Below, one piece after another: positions 40,302-45,587 of a DNA stretch of 64,000 bases (position 1 is its first letter; the number at the start of each line of letters is the position of its first letter). A program made the translations under genes and the position numbers. The notes beneath the pieces are model-generated. The model saw only the letters and a list, made by a program, of their open reading frames with translations, did no database searches and was not told where the DNA came from. The stretch is from Silurus meridionalis (taxonomy: Eukaryota > Chordata > Actinopteri > Siluriformes > Siluridae): contig NC_060902.1 in NCBI RefSeq assembly GCF_014805685.1, positions 1,341,645-1,405,644 on the forward strand. The letters run 5' to 3'.

Positions 40302-41180
40302 CTGTATTACCCAACAAGCCGATACAATCTCAATTAGTGCAGCGTTAATTACTTTGATCTGAAATCAGCATGGCTTGTCTTTTTTTTGCGCGCGTGTGTG
40401 GTGGTGGGCGGGGGGGCGATTGATGTTATAGAATCATGAAAATATGCACAGACACAAAACTTTTTATTGCTATAGATTTTTTCCCCTCATCTAGAGTGGA
40501 GACAAAATGCTACGTTCCACAAGCTTTTTGAAAGAAAACGCTCCTTCAGCAAGTGACATCAAATGAAAATGTCAACAAACTGGTGAAATGTACACGCAAA
40601 GTCTTTAACGTGACGACAAGAAACAGAAAAGCTTCGACAGGAGTATCAGTGTAATGACCAGTCAAGATGTTTCAGCACAGACAGAAGAAAACTTAGATGC
40701 TGGTAATCATGGGGAGTCCATGAGACTGCATGAGTGTTAAAACATCTCTCAAACTTTACAGTTGATCTGGAGTAGAAACCTGAACTCCTGCTGCGCAGCA
40801 CAAGATTTAATGGGTGAATGCGGCTACGGGCGGGAAAATACTCATGTGCGGGAGAATAAAATCATTGATTGACAATGGCGTCTCAGAGTGGACGGAACGG
40901 AGAAAAATATTAGTGTGAACACGGCCTTGAAGAACTTAAACTCTGTGTGCATTCAGATTGGTGTCTTCACTTTTTCAGAACATTACTGTTGCTGTCTCAG
41001 TTTTGGATTTTGGTGAGTGTTGCCTAATTCACAGATCGTGCGCTCAGAAATACAGAAACTTTAAAACTAAGTGCTTACAAGGGGACACCCTGAGGTCTAT
41101 CCCAGAAATGATGGGAGTGAACAAGATAACAATTCATTTCAGGTCACAGAGACAATCAAGAGGAAAAAAAATAAAAAAAT

Positions 41181-41221
<41 letters not shown>

Positions 41222-43789
41222 CCAATCATATGCATCCGTAAGCTCATGTATGCAGAAAAGGACAGATAGCAATTAATTCCTTAGGTGTTGAATGCTGATA
41301 TCAGAGCTCTGTAGCTCTTTGACACTCATTCATAATAAAACATTATCACTGGTGAATTCCCATCGAATACTTCAACACCCTGACAGAAGCTACATGAATC
41401 TGAACAAACAAGTACAGAATCTGCAGTACTGCACCACTCTGAACTAAACCCATTGTTTCCTTTTGGGCTGACGAAATAAGCGCTGATCTTTCTCTTACAC
41501 ACACACACCCACACACACACACACCATATAAGATCGATTCCAGTCTAAGCTAAAACTATAGGATGTCAGCAGGACACTTTGAGCTTAAAAGGCAAGAAAA
41601 TGTGCGAGGCTGTGAAATCAAAATCCAATAAAAAAAAACTCATTTACCCCCCGGATCCCACCCCGGATCTCTAATCAGGGGTTTTAGAACCCTATCAGCG
41701 CAATACTTCCTTTATCTCACCCCATAATCTTTTACTGAAATGGAGTGGAAAAAAAATAAATGAAAAAATAAAGACACTTTGGATACACACACATCAGAAA
41801 AATGATGAAATCATAATGTTTAAACTACAGGACAACATTGTTTTCTATTAATTAATCTATCCAAGTAAAGCAAATGGGGGAAAAAAACAACAAAAAAAAA
41901 TTATATATATATTTTGGAATGGAATAAATGGAATTTTTTATTCCACTTGGGTAACTAGGAACAACCTTGACTTCCTGTTTAACATGGGGAAATGGGGAAT
42001 AATTAAGGAAATCTAGCCTGTGTGTTACCTCATAATCATTCATCACAACGTGTAAGACCATGTATTGTGGGACAGAAGGTCATTAAGCTTCCAATCAACT
42101 GAGAATGTTATATGTTAACCTGGACGAGGATGTGGGTCTAAGGTTAAGCTTCCAAAACTACAATCTGATATCATCTACATAAAAAAATTCCACATGCTGA
42201 AAGTGTGCCCGTGTCTGAACTCAGATAATCAGGTAGTTACTGGTAGTGATGTAGGATTATTTACTGTATGTAAAAGTGTACAATTAATCAGCAGGATCTT
42301 CACCACGGCCTCGCTCAGAGGAAACTGAGACTACACTTGATACAGAAATGACATCGCATGTAATTTCTTGCTAAAAAAAAAATATATATATAAGGCCAAA
42401 AGTATCGGGACACCCGATTTTCCACCCATATGCAGTTCTTCCCCAAACCAAGTATGAGACAATTGTATAGCACGCCATTGGATGTGGTAGTATGAAATTT
42501 TCCCTTCACGTGAACTACAAGTCCCAGACACGTTCCAGCATGACAATGCTCCTTGACTGGCCTGCTTCTCTGATCTCAACACTATTGAACACCTTTGGGA
42601 TGAATAAACGCTGCACCCCAGGCCTCCTCATCTTCTCACCTACACCACTACCTGACTTTACTAACACACTTGTAGCTGAATGAATCTCCACAAACACACT
42701 CCACAATCTTGTGTAGCTTATTGTTATGGCAAATGGAGACTAATTGTGGAATGGGATGTTCAAAAAGAACAATCTTATGGTCAGGTGTCCACAAAATTCT
42801 GTCACTTTCTTCAGTGTGAAAATACATAGTATTAATATTTATTTTATATTTGAAAAACAAATCTAACTACATAAAAGATTATACCCATGTGAGATTTATT
42901 GATTTCTTTTTATTCTAATGAACATGTAGAGATGCTCTGAAATGTCAGAAGTCCATGTTTTTGTCATTCTCTTAATTTTTATTTCCTCCTGGATTTACAG
43001 ATTGATCTTGTTAAGCAGCAGAGAGGTAAAGTGTAGAAAGTGTGGAACAGGAAGGTAAAGTGTAGAACAGAGAGGTACCTGTAGAACTGCAGCTGTCTCT
43101 TGGGGCTCCCATAGCGTGCGCTGAGGTCAGCAAGAGAAATGGAGAGAGAAAAGAAAAAGAAAAGAAAAAAAAAGAGGGAAGGTTTAATAGAGCAACGGGG
43201 GGAGGGAGACAGAAAAGGCGAGTAGTTGCAGACTTTAAGAATGAAACTTATACAAGTAAAACGTATAACATTGACCATGCTGACTGTAAAAGAAAAACCC
43301 ACTAGATGGAGGCAAAAAAAAAAACAAAAAACTGTTGAATATAGACAACTTATCATTTTTGACACACTGTGTGGTGTATTCCTACTCCTGGTTGCCATAG
43401 TAACTAATCAGTAAGCAGAACCACTAAGCATTCTTAGTGGGAGACCCCCACATCGAGCACCAGCAGCGTGTTTATTTAAAACAATTCTAGCCTCCATCAT
43501 GTCTATAGTGGAAATAAAATTATAAAATATAGGTTTCGGAACATAAAAGGAAGGACGACACACGAGACTAAACCCCAGAATGTTCTTCCACCTGGAACTG
43601 CACATTAGATGTGGTCCAAGCACACCCGAAGAACTGGACACTACTGTAATACTGTGATGTTTGGAGTTGTAGCTCCACCTGCTGTACATGAAGGGAACTG
43701 CAAGCACCAGTTCCTCAACCCCCACAAAAAAAAAAACCCACACAACACTCTCACTATCAGAACCTTTCACCCTTCCTTTCCATCTAGAC

Positions 43790-43875
<86 letters not shown>

Positions 43876-45198
43876 CATCCATCCATCCATCCATCCATCC
43901 ATCATCCATCTATTGAGCTATCTATCTATTCATTATTTGCTGGAACTATCAGCAAAAATCCATACTAAGTTTTTCCGGGTTGCATAGATACAGTGCGAGA
44001 GCAGCATCTAGAGGCAAATCACTGCCACCACATGCTGTTTAGGTAAAGTGTCTATTTGTTTTTTTTCATTTTTACATATAACTATTTATTTGGAGCGTTT
44101 CAGTTTGAATGCATGTCTTATTTACCTCAATATTTAATATAATGAATATATTTATTTCATTTAGCACATTTTCATAATTCAGTAGTTTTTTTATTCTTTT
44201 AATAAAATTCATTACTATTTTACACCAAGTTTGTGTGTTTTGAATCCAGTATTCATTTTAAAGACTATTGGTTGATTAATCGGTTGTCAGCAAGTACGAT
44301 CCAACCTAGCTATCGAGATCAGTTAAATCCACTATCCAAGCACACCTGAGGAACTGGACACTACTGTAATACTGTGATGGAGTCTGGAGTTGTAGCTCCA
44401 CCTGCTGTACATGAAGAACACTGCAAGCACCAGTTCATTAAAGATGTTTTTAAATGATACATCGCTCTCACTATCAGCTTTCATGTTTTAGAATTCTAAT
44501 TCATGTCTCAGTTTTAAGGTTTTCATGTTTCTCTAGCATACACATGTGGACAGAATGTATTGCATGTTTAAGATCAGAGAAAGTCACATCAGTACATGTA
44601 CATGAGATGTGTAGAAAGTGCATGAGCTTTAAGGTGGACAGAGTTATATCTAAGAGTTTATGAAAACACCTACACAAGAGTCATTCAGTTTAAAATGTAT
44701 ATGATAATTGGCCAAGTGGTGTTTTTTCCCTGCATGGAAAAGATGACATTTGCTCCTTAATCTGATCAGTTCTCACCCACCAGACAATTCTCCCCATAAT
44801 TCAGGAAGGGCGAGTCTGCTCAGAGACACGTGAAGTGTCATGCTGCATTATATGGCAGCGTTGCACACAATATCCATTTGTCTAAATTCTAAATGGGCTT
44901 GTTTTCTTGTTTTACTCACAGTAAAGAGAAAGACTTCTGACCAAGACATGACATCATGTCTCACACCTCACATCACGTGACGTTAAAAATAAATAAATAA
45001 ATAAACCTATTCTCTGCACCAACACAATTCTTTACTAATGTCATGATAATGTTGATGTAATTCATGAGTGTTGCAATAAATTAAAATGTAGATGAATACT
45101 GTGTGCTGGATGTGTGTGTACCTGTAGATCATGCCCGGAGAGCCGGTCTGTCGTAGTGAAAGGCGAGCGGGAGAGTCTGTGGTAGATTCGGGATACAT
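4321..45198 (-). CDS. kcnab2: Kv channel beta-2 subunit gene (whole coding span, multi-exon)
   Basis: Kv-beta-2 is a cytosolic aldo-keto reductase-fold tetramer that docks on the T1 domain of Kv1 channels, binds NADP(H), and helps channel trafficking and gating. Fifteen coding exons join as 77+42+44+38+80+45+45+44+87+86+121+95+121+89+90 nt, which is 1104 nt or 367 residues plus stop. This equals the mammalian length, and every junction is in phase with GT/AG borders. The AKR tetrad is present at D85, Y90, K118 and N158, and the cofactor-region S188/R189 is kept. Family-specific residues ([15 protein letters not shown] near the C-terminus and the MYPEST start) identify beta-2 rather than beta-1. 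Skipping the 42-nt exon gives 353 residues. Alternative first exons at 28.5 and 38.3 kb give predicted isoforms of 397 and about 434 residues. Whether this is the a or b teleost paralogue cannot be told from the window. Confidence 0.96.
4727..5179 (+). mobile_element. Tc1-type non-autonomous repeat, copy 1, interrupted by a SINE
   Basis: The left end is TATATTGGCAAAAGTATTTG and the right end CACAAACTTTTGTCCATACAG, an imperfect inverted terminal repeat. The interior keeps the family signature 'gggatgaatgtgaacgctga' and decayed transposase-tail text. A SINE fragment at about 4985-5140 splits the right half. Confidence 0.75.
4985..5140 (-). mobile_element. tRNA-derived SINE fragment nested in a Tc1-type repeat
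   Basis: Read on the minus strand it carries the 'agtggttaagacgttgga' box-A-side text and a following box B-like segment as in other SINEs of this window. It is inserted inside copy 1, so it is younger than that element. Confidence 0.6.
5351..5439 (-). CDS. kcnab2: kcnab2 exon ([16 protein letters not shown])
   Basis: This 89-nt exon completes a split Ala codon and encodes [20 protein letters not shown] and then LMENIGAIQ, a very conserved end of the AKR barrel near the cofactor pocket. The acceptor is tctgcag and the donor gtgagaac. A (CA)n run at 5480-5528, read as (TG)n in the pre-mRNA, lies about 40 nt upstream of the acceptor. Confidence 0.97.
5480..5528 (+). repeat. (CA)n microsatellite
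   Basis: About 24 CA units, 41 nt upstream (transcript sense) of the acceptor of exon 5351-5439. Smaller runs follow at 5640-5661 and 5957-5999. Confidence 0.97.
6640..6930 (-). pseudogene. unidentified transposon-like coding remnant
   Basis: The minus strand stays open for about 90 codons, including [20 protein letters not shown] and [20 protein letters not shown], rich in Trp and charged residues and without start or splice context. The composition looks like a retrotransposon ORF2 remnant, but I cannot assign a family. It ends at a (TG)n microsatellite (6928-6971). Confidence 0.25.
7025..7235 (-). mobile_element. tRNA-derived SINE (family A)
   Basis: Minus-strand text runs from 'agcccagtggtaaaggccac' (tRNA-like head) through 'aagctgccatttttggggcc' to a tail with 'gagggtcagcc..' and 'cacagtgaaat' in reverse. 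It shares this layout with the copy at 9988-10215. Catfish Mermaid-like SINEs have this form; the family name is inference. Confidence 0.65.
7470..7590 (-). CDS. kcnab2: kcnab2 exon ([18 protein letters not shown])
   Basis: This 121-nt exon begins with [18 protein letters not shown] and ends with [13 protein letters not shown] plus the first base of the next Ala codon. The acceptor is ttaacag and the donor gtacgc. Size and phase match the usual vertebrate Kv-beta exon. [16 protein letters not shown] is the beta-2 version; beta-1 has QWLKERIVSEEGRKQQ. Confidence 0.97.
7670..7718 (+). repeat. (CA)n microsatellite
   Basis: About 24 CA units, some 80 nt upstream of the acceptor of exon 7470-7590. 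Confidence 0.97.
8022..8365 (-). mobile_element. Tc1-type repeat, copy 2 (one end decayed)
   Basis: It begins with TATAGCCAAAAGTTTCTGGA and runs through the family blocks 'cttctgggaagatgttccac', 'tagattttgtggagatttgt' and 'catgctggaacaggtttggg'. The far terminal repeat is not recognisable. Confidence 0.65.
9345..9439 (-). CDS. kcnab2: kcnab2 exon ([19 protein letters not shown])
   Basis: This 95-nt exon encodes [20 protein letters not shown] and [11 protein letters not shown] between a tgtttcag acceptor and a gtacccc donor. The first Gly codon is split with the upstream exon (G|GT). [11 protein letters not shown] is the conserved AKR strand that lines the NADP site. [14 protein letters not shown] is close to mammalian beta-2 and clearly differs from beta-1. 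Confidence 0.97.
9988..10215 (-). mobile_element. tRNA-derived SINE (family A), intronic
   Basis: The minus-strand reading gives 'gcacagtggttaaagctctg', then 'accaagctgccactgttggg' and a tail ending in '..gtgacacgaataaagcac'. It lies only about 130 bp downstream (transcript sense) of the kcnab2 exon at 10344-10464. Confidence 0.7.
10344..10464 (-). CDS. kcnab2: kcnab2 exon ([20 protein letters not shown])
   Basis: This 121-nt exon encodes [20 protein letters not shown], then [20 protein letters not shown] plus one base of Gly. The acceptor is tttgcag and the donor gtaagtg. A run of seven C on the coding strand spans Ile-Pro-Pro and is in frame. [12 protein letters not shown] is a highly conserved Kv-beta segment. 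Confidence 0.97.
10677..10762 (-). CDS. kcnab2: kcnab2 exon ([20 protein letters not shown])
   Basis: This 86-nt exon encodes [20 protein letters not shown] and RWSPMEIM. It carries the S188-R189 pair that contacts the cofactor in Kv-beta-2. The acceptor is gattgcag and the donor gtgagt. A proline follows RWS where mammalian beta-2 has serine and beta-1 alanine. The preceding Glu is completed across the junction. Confidence 0.97.
11023..11462 (-). mobile_element. Tc1-type repeat, copy 3 (both ends kept)
   Basis: The ends are TATTGCCAAAAGTATTGGGA and TCCCAATACTTTTATCGATA, a clear inverted terminal repeat with TA at the borders. It is one of the best-preserved copies and useful as a family reference. 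It lies in the intron just before the exon at 11495. Confidence 0.8.
11495..11581 (-). CDS. kcnab2: kcnab2 exon ([20 protein letters not shown])
   Basis: This 87-nt exon encodes [20 protein letters not shown] and PDPNTPME, with split Gly and Glu codons at its ends. It contains N158 of the AKR tetrad. The acceptor is cttctcag and the donor gtgagata. The Asp in QLDY is Glu in mammals, a conservative change. Confidence 0.97.
12064..12107 (-). CDS. kcnab2: kcnab2 exon ([14 protein letters not shown])
   Basis: This 44-nt exon encodes [14 protein letters not shown] with split Lys and Gly codons at its ends, a size typical for the family. The acceptor is tttctcag and the donor gtgagtt. A long (CA)n run at 12186-12246 sits about 80 nt upstream in the transcript direction. 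Confidence 0.96.
12186..12246 (+). repeat. (CA)n microsatellite
   Basis: About 30 CA units upstream of the small exon 12064-12107, next to an AAAT run at 12118-12148. Confidence 0.97.
12605..12960. mobile_element. probable hAT-like MITE ('gtggatgaagtac' type)
   Basis: The start 'cagtggtggatgaagtacac' and the text 'agtcaagtaaaagtaaatag' and 'aatcaaaagtacaaaagttt' resemble a common fish MITE beginning CAGTGGTGGAAGAAGTAC. No coding capacity is seen. The right end is uncertain. Confidence 0.45.
13245..13289 (-). CDS. kcnab2: kcnab2 exon ([15 protein letters not shown])
   Basis: This 45-nt exon encodes [15 protein letters not shown]. It holds the catalytic-site Lys (K118 in the 367-residue protein). 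KIFWGGK is the beta-2 form; beta-1 has KLYWGGK. The acceptor is ctttcgcag and the donor gtatgt. Confidence 0.97.
13644..13688 (-). CDS. kcnab2: kcnab2 exon ([14 protein letters not shown])
   Basis: This 45-nt exon encodes [14 protein letters not shown] plus two bases of Arg. The donor is gtaaacc. The pyrimidine tract before its acceptor is itself a microsatellite: (TC)n then (TG)n in transcript sense (13744 down to 13694), ending five bases before the exon. Confidence 0.96.
13694..13744 (+). repeat. (CA)n(GA)n compound microsatellite at a splice acceptor
   Basis: In transcript sense this is (TC)n then (TG)n running into ttccag of exon 13644-13688, so it forms the polypyrimidine tract. Confidence 0.96.
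13846..14098 (+). mobile_element. Tc1-type repeat, copy 4 (ends lost)
   Basis: It contains the family blocks 'ccatgaagatctgctttaca', 'gctgactgcaccccagacct' and 'agtggaggttattataacc', then stops abruptly where a different MITE begins at 14098. That junction suggests insertion of the second element into the first. Confidence 0.65.
14098..14340. mobile_element. MITE with 'gaccgattaattggc' end
   Basis: It starts 'agagattgaccgattaattg' and includes 'ctctagaggcaaatcactgc', shared with the copy at 43965-44330. It ends near 'atccaatccagctatccg'. It is a non-coding member of a fish hAT-like family by style; the superfamily is inference. Confidence 0.5.
15371..15636 (+). repeat. (TG)n and (CA)n pair, inverted relative to each other
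   Basis: (TG)n at 15371-15416 and (CA)n at 15598-15636 are separated by 180 bp of unique sequence and could pair as a hairpin in RNA. Confidence 0.9.
15945..16445 (+). pseudogene. degenerate mariner-like transposase
   Basis: An ATG at 16101 begins [20 protein letters not shown], and a shifted frame continues as FEWHVQ, a stop, then [20 protein letters not shown]. Start and motif (FEWH..., DERSGRPS) are typical of mariner transposase N-termini. Stops and frame changes show it is dead. 'gtatcaaaaagtttt' near 15952 may be part of the 5' terminal repeat. The catalytic half is missing. Confidence 0.7.
16670..17062 (+). mobile_element. Tc1-type repeat, copy 5
   Basis: Family blocks include 'tgtgcacaaagccatgatga', 'tattgaacacttttaagatg', 'cttcccagaagggtggacgt' and the end 'aggtgtccacaaaggtttgg'. 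The left terminal repeat is lost. Confidence 0.65.
17466..17545 (-). CDS. kcnab2: kcnab2 exon ([20 protein letters not shown])
   Basis: This 80-nt exon encodes [20 protein letters not shown] and EVYAAG plus two bases of Lys. It carries the AKR residues D85 (in FDTAE) and Y90 (EVY). The acceptor is ctccggcag and the donor gtgagtg. Compared with mammals only a conservative Asp-to-Glu change (YENG) is seen. Confidence 0.97.
17712..17749 (-). CDS. kcnab2: kcnab2 exon ([13 protein letters not shown])
   Basis: This 38-nt exon encodes [13 protein letters not shown] with its Gly codon split at the 5' junction, the glycine-rich turn at the start of the AKR barrel. The acceptor is tttccacag and the donor gtaatg. 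It is too short to appear as an open reading frame of useful length. Confidence 0.96.
17881..18328 (+). mobile_element. Tc1-type repeat, copy 6 (both ends kept)
   Basis: It starts TATAGGCCAAAAGTATTAGG and ends 'aaaagattttgaccacagtg', with the full interior block order between. It lies in the intron between the exons at 17712 and 18801. Confidence 0.75.
18801..18844 (-). CDS. kcnab2: kcnab2 first common exon ([14 protein letters not shown])
   Basis: This 44-nt exon encodes [14 protein letters not shown] after the last base of a split Arg codon. It is the junction where every alternative N-terminus joins the shared AKR core; all candidate upstream exons end with AG in phase 2. The acceptor is tcattacag and the donor gtaagtgc. 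The next upstream coding exon is almost 10 kb away. Confidence 0.96.
19250..19470 (-). mobile_element. Tc1-type repeat, copy 7 (internally deleted)
   Basis: The TIR-like 'gcaaaagtttctggacacct' is followed directly by 'ggattggagctctatagctg' and then 'ggagctggctttgtgcacag', so a middle part seen in other copies is missing. It ends in 'tgctactgcatccaaag'. Confidence 0.6.
20640..21005 (-). mobile_element. Tc1-type repeat, copy 8
   Basis: It contains 'cactcttctggcaagatatt', 'tagactttatggagatttat', 'gtcatgccggaactggttca' and the end 'caggtgtcccaatacttttg'. The left end is decayed. Confidence 0.65.
21640..21915. mobile_element. hAT-like MITE ('cgtctgaaaaccctcacgtg' type)
   Basis: It shares 'cacgtg..tgtactgcg..gagcaaaacgta' and 'tcatttccgcctg' with the copy at 34240-34445 and has the 'gttttcaaacggaaatgcat' and 'tagtgtggacatggcc' ends seen in fish hAT MITEs. 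It is non-coding and rich in CpG. The class is inferred from style. Confidence 0.5.
21955..22235 (+). mobile_element. Tc1-type repeat, copy 9 (partial)
   Basis: Blocks include 'ctcctgtgcacaaagtcatg', 'gaatgtgaatgctgactgca', 'cttcccagaagagtggcgca' and 'aatgagatgttcaataaaaa'. Both terminal repeats are unclear. Confidence 0.6.
22898..22963 (+). repeat. (CA)n microsatellite
   Basis: About 33 uninterrupted CA units between two low-repeat intronic blocks. Confidence 0.97.
23561..23630 (+). repeat. 30-bp tandem repeat
   Basis: 'aaacaccactttatttccat' plus ten bases repeats at 23561 and 23591, with a partial third unit at 23621. Related text recurs near 24365-24420. Confidence 0.85.
23648..24350. 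mobile_element. probable MITE with 'agaggtcaaccaatcgatca' end
   Basis: The left end, 'ctagaggtcaaccaatcgat', and the 'ctgtatcggcaagagaaaac' text near the right end resemble the 'gaccgattaat' family at 14098. It contains a short plus-strand frame of 62 codons (23839-24027) with no recognisable domain, which I do not call a gene. Confidence 0.35.
25765..26070 (-). mobile_element. Tc1-type repeat, copy 10
   Basis: It runs from 'cttctgagaagatgtttcac' through 'gatgtaggtgaggtgaagag' to 'gtcatgtgtcccaatactta'. It is internally shortened. Confidence 0.65.
26700..26998 (+). repeat. (TG)n then (CA)n pair
   Basis: (TG)n at 26700-26744 and (CA)n at 26948-26998, again inverted with about 200 bp between. 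Confidence 0.93.
28494..28702 (-). CDS. kcnab2: kcnab2 alternative first coding exon, Kv-beta-1.1-like inactivation N-terminus
   Basis: The ATG at 28702 opens 69 codons plus AG, ending TGMKY(R) at a gtactcg donor in the phase needed for the exon at 18844. The start [10 protein letters not shown] and the central [12 protein letters not shown] closely match the mammalian Kv-beta-1.1 N-terminus (MQVSIACTEH, FRTVAIIARSLG). In that protein this segment acts as an N-type inactivation ball with a redox-sensitive Cys7; Cys7 is kept here. An in-frame TGA lies a few codons upstream, so this ATG is the natural start. The predicted isoform has 397 residues. The surprise is that the shared core is beta-2, not beta-1. 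Expression is not shown by the sequence. Confidence 0.88.
29191..30112 (+). repeat. (GA)n/(CT)n/(TG)n-rich low-complexity tract
   Basis: Long GA runs (29191-29242, 29516-29566, 29656-29690, 29715-29740, 29777-29800) alternate with purine-rich and near-repeated segments. A (TG)n run, a (CT)n run (29985-30025) and another (TG)n follow. The Ser/Leu-repeat frames on the minus strand are artefacts of this. Confidence 0.95.
30348..30775 (+). mobile_element. Tc1-type repeat, copy 11, with internal minisatellite
   Basis: It starts near 'acactacatatgcttaagta' and ends 'tgtccacacatctttgacca' with 'tatagtgta'. The block 'agtggaggttattataac', single in other copies, is expanded here to several tandem units (30571-30690). 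Confidence 0.75.
30571..30690 (+). repeat. minisatellite of 'ggagtggaggttattgaa' units
   Basis: About six imperfect units of 15-24 bases repeat the motif ggagtggaggttattg. The expansion is confined to the Tc1-type repeat around it, so it arose after or during insertion of that copy. Confidence 0.8.
30839..30904 (+). repeat. (CA)n microsatellite
   Basis: About 33 CA units just after Tc1-type repeat copy 11. Confidence 0.97.
31950..32440 (+). pseudogene. LINE reverse-transcriptase remnant
   Basis: The plus strand encodes [20 protein letters not shown] (compare the RT motif N-T-G-x-P-Q-G-C-V-L-S-P-L-L), and after frame breaks [23 protein letters not shown] and [16 protein letters not shown], matching the order of a jockey/L2-type RT palm-to-thumb segment. 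Stops, frameshifts and a missing YxDD-side segment show decay. The clade is uncertain. Confidence 0.65.
33005..33065. repeat. near-perfect hairpin, 28-bp arms
   Basis: Arms 33005-33032 and 33038-33065 are reverse complements with one mismatch and a five-base loop (gattt). It is not part of any element I can name. Confidence 0.9.
33178..33560 (+). mobile_element. Tc1-type repeat, copy 12, rearranged
   Basis: 'ctatacggccaaaaatatat' gives a first end. A hairpin (33237-33300) follows, and then a second family start at about 33405 ('aaaagttctaggacacctat'), the middle block 'ctgctccatcacgacaatgc' and 'cccctgtgcacagattcagg'. It appears to be two partial copies joined. Confidence 0.5.
33237..33300. 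repeat. hairpin, about 28-bp arms
   Basis: The left arm (33237-33264) and right arm (33272-33300) are reverse complements with one small mismatch/indel and a seven-base loop. It lies inside the rearranged Tc1-type repeat. Confidence 0.88.
34240..34445. mobile_element. hAT-like MITE, second copy
   Basis: 'ctggctacgtctacactaat' marks one end. It shares 'gatcacgtgtttgtactgcg', 'gagcaaaacgtatgacgat' and 'gatttccgcctgccg' with 21640-21915. Confidence 0.55.
36050..36105 (-). mobile_element. 3' tail of a fish retroelement
   Basis: Minus-strand text 'ctgctttgagacaatgttta' with 'gcgctatacaaatga' matches the common fish tail also seen at 55125-55175. Only this tail is visible. Confidence 0.5.
38322..38617 (-). 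CDS. kcnab2: kcnab2 alternative N-terminal exon, Kv-beta-1.3-like end
   Basis: This is a 98-codon open stretch plus AG ending TGMKY(R) at a gtaagg donor, in phase with the common exon at 18844. The last part, [20 protein letters not shown], resembles the end of mammalian Kv-beta-1.3 (YVEKFLRVHGISLQET). The first part is Ser/Gly/Arg-rich with no known domain. At its 5' side a cccctgcag acceptor precedes ATC, and an in-frame TGA lies upstream without any ATG. So either a small upstream exon supplies the start (candidate 39797-39820) or translation begins at the internal ATG 25 codons in (about 401 residues in total). A (TG)n tract sits about 95 nt upstream of the acceptor. Confidence 0.83.
38713..38764 (+). 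repeat. (CA)n microsatellite
   Basis: About 26 CA units, 95 nt upstream (transcript sense) of the acceptor of the Kv-beta-1.3-like exon. Confidence 0.97.
39797..39820 (-). CDS. kcnab2: possible 8-codon first exon for the Kv-beta-1.3-like isoform
   Basis: An ATG at 39820 opens MSRPPRPR and reaches a strong CGG|gtgagt donor in phase 0, exactly the phase needed by the acceptor before ATC at 38617. A TATA-like TTTATAAG (minus strand) lies about 30 bases upstream of the ATG, and the region is richer in GC than its surroundings. The joined product would read [14 protein letters not shown] across the junction. This is inference from splice logic only; eight codons cannot be recognised by homology. 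Confidence 0.4.
39850..39860 (-). promoter_or_regulatory. TATA-like element upstream of candidate first exon
   Basis: TTTATAAG on the minus strand, roughly 30 bases before the candidate ATG at 39820. Its placement would give a very short leader. It is a single motif match without other support. Confidence 0.25.
42390..42795 (+). mobile_element. Tc1-type repeat, copy 13
   Basis: It starts TATAAGGCCAAAAGTATCGG and ends 'ggtcaggtgtccacaaaatt'. It keeps 'attgaacacctttgggatga', the coding trace of the transposase motif (N/T)-E-H-L-W-D-E. Confidence 0.75.
43079..43120 (-). CDS. kcnab2: kcnab2 42-nt cassette exon ([13 protein letters not shown])
   Basis: The exon reads [13 protein letters not shown] between tgacctcag and gtacct, with AG| junctions at both ends. 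It corresponds to the 14-residue stretch [14 protein letters not shown] of mammalian KCNAB2 isoform 1 that isoform 2 lacks. Because the length is a multiple of three and both neighbours share phase 2, skipping keeps the frame. Confidence 0.95.
43616..43713 (+). repeat. direct repeat copy A
   Basis: About 98 bp match 44336-44436 with few differences, including 'gaactggacactactgtaat' and 'gttgtagctccacctgctgt'. The copies are about 720 bp apart and flank a tetranucleotide array and a MITE. Confidence 0.9.
43791..43930 (+). repeat. (ATCT)n(ATCC)n microsatellite
   Basis: About 20 ATCT units, then about eight ATCC units and degenerate flanks. It lies between the two direct-repeat copies. Confidence 0.97.
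43965..44330. mobile_element. MITE with 'gattaatcggttgtcagcaa' end
   Basis: It shares 'tctagaggcaaatcactgcc' and 'accacatgctgtt' with 14098-14340 and ends in 'gatccaacctagctatcgag'. It sits between the two direct-repeat copies. Confidence 0.5.
44336..44436 (+). repeat. direct repeat copy B
   Basis: Partner of 43616-43713. Similarity also resumes at 'ctctcactatcag' downstream of both copies, so the duplicated unit was somewhat longer. Confidence 0.9.
45122..45198 (-). CDS. kcnab2: kcnab2 canonical first coding exon (Kv-beta-2 N-terminus)
   Basis: ATG at 45198 opens [18 protein letters not shown] and then GSPGMIY plus AG, followed by a gtacacac donor. It is nearly identical to mammalian Kv-beta-2, with Asp for Gly at residue 8. 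This N-terminus has no inactivation ball. A plausible acceptor (ccctttggcag) lies 32 bases before the ATG, which fits a further non-coding 5' exon upstream. A long (CA)n block at 45295-45362 is close by. Confidence 0.96.
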
Positions 45199-45293
45199 GG
45201 AGGCGGGAGGGCGGGGAGTTGTGCCAGCCTGCCAAAGGGTTGCTTTCTCTCTAAACCAGCAGGAGTGCTGTCTCTCACCTCACTGGGCCTCTG

Positions 45294-45294
<1 letters not shown>

Positions 45295-45362
<68 letters not shown>
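45295..45362 (+). repeat. (CA)n microsatellite
   Basis: About 34 CA units about 100 bp upstream (transcript sense) of the MYPEST start codon. Confidence 0.97.
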
Positions 45363-45364
<2 letters not shown>

Positions 45365-45587
45365 CAATCACTTTATATTCTTATAGCACTCTCTGGCACT
45401 GTAACAAAAAATACGGTCACAAAGCAGCTTTCCAGAACATATACTGAACGAGTGAAGAGGGGGGAGCAAGAGAGAGAGATGTTAAGGAAAGACAGAAAGA
45501 CAAGGAGAGATAGCGAGAGAGGATGGACAGAAGGAGAATAAGAAGGTGAAAAGAGAAGAATGTGTAATGTTTGCTGTAAAAACTTAG

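Noticed and set aside
43791..43987. Tyr-Leu-Ser-Ile repeat protein
   Set aside because: It is a translation of the (ATCT)n microsatellite.
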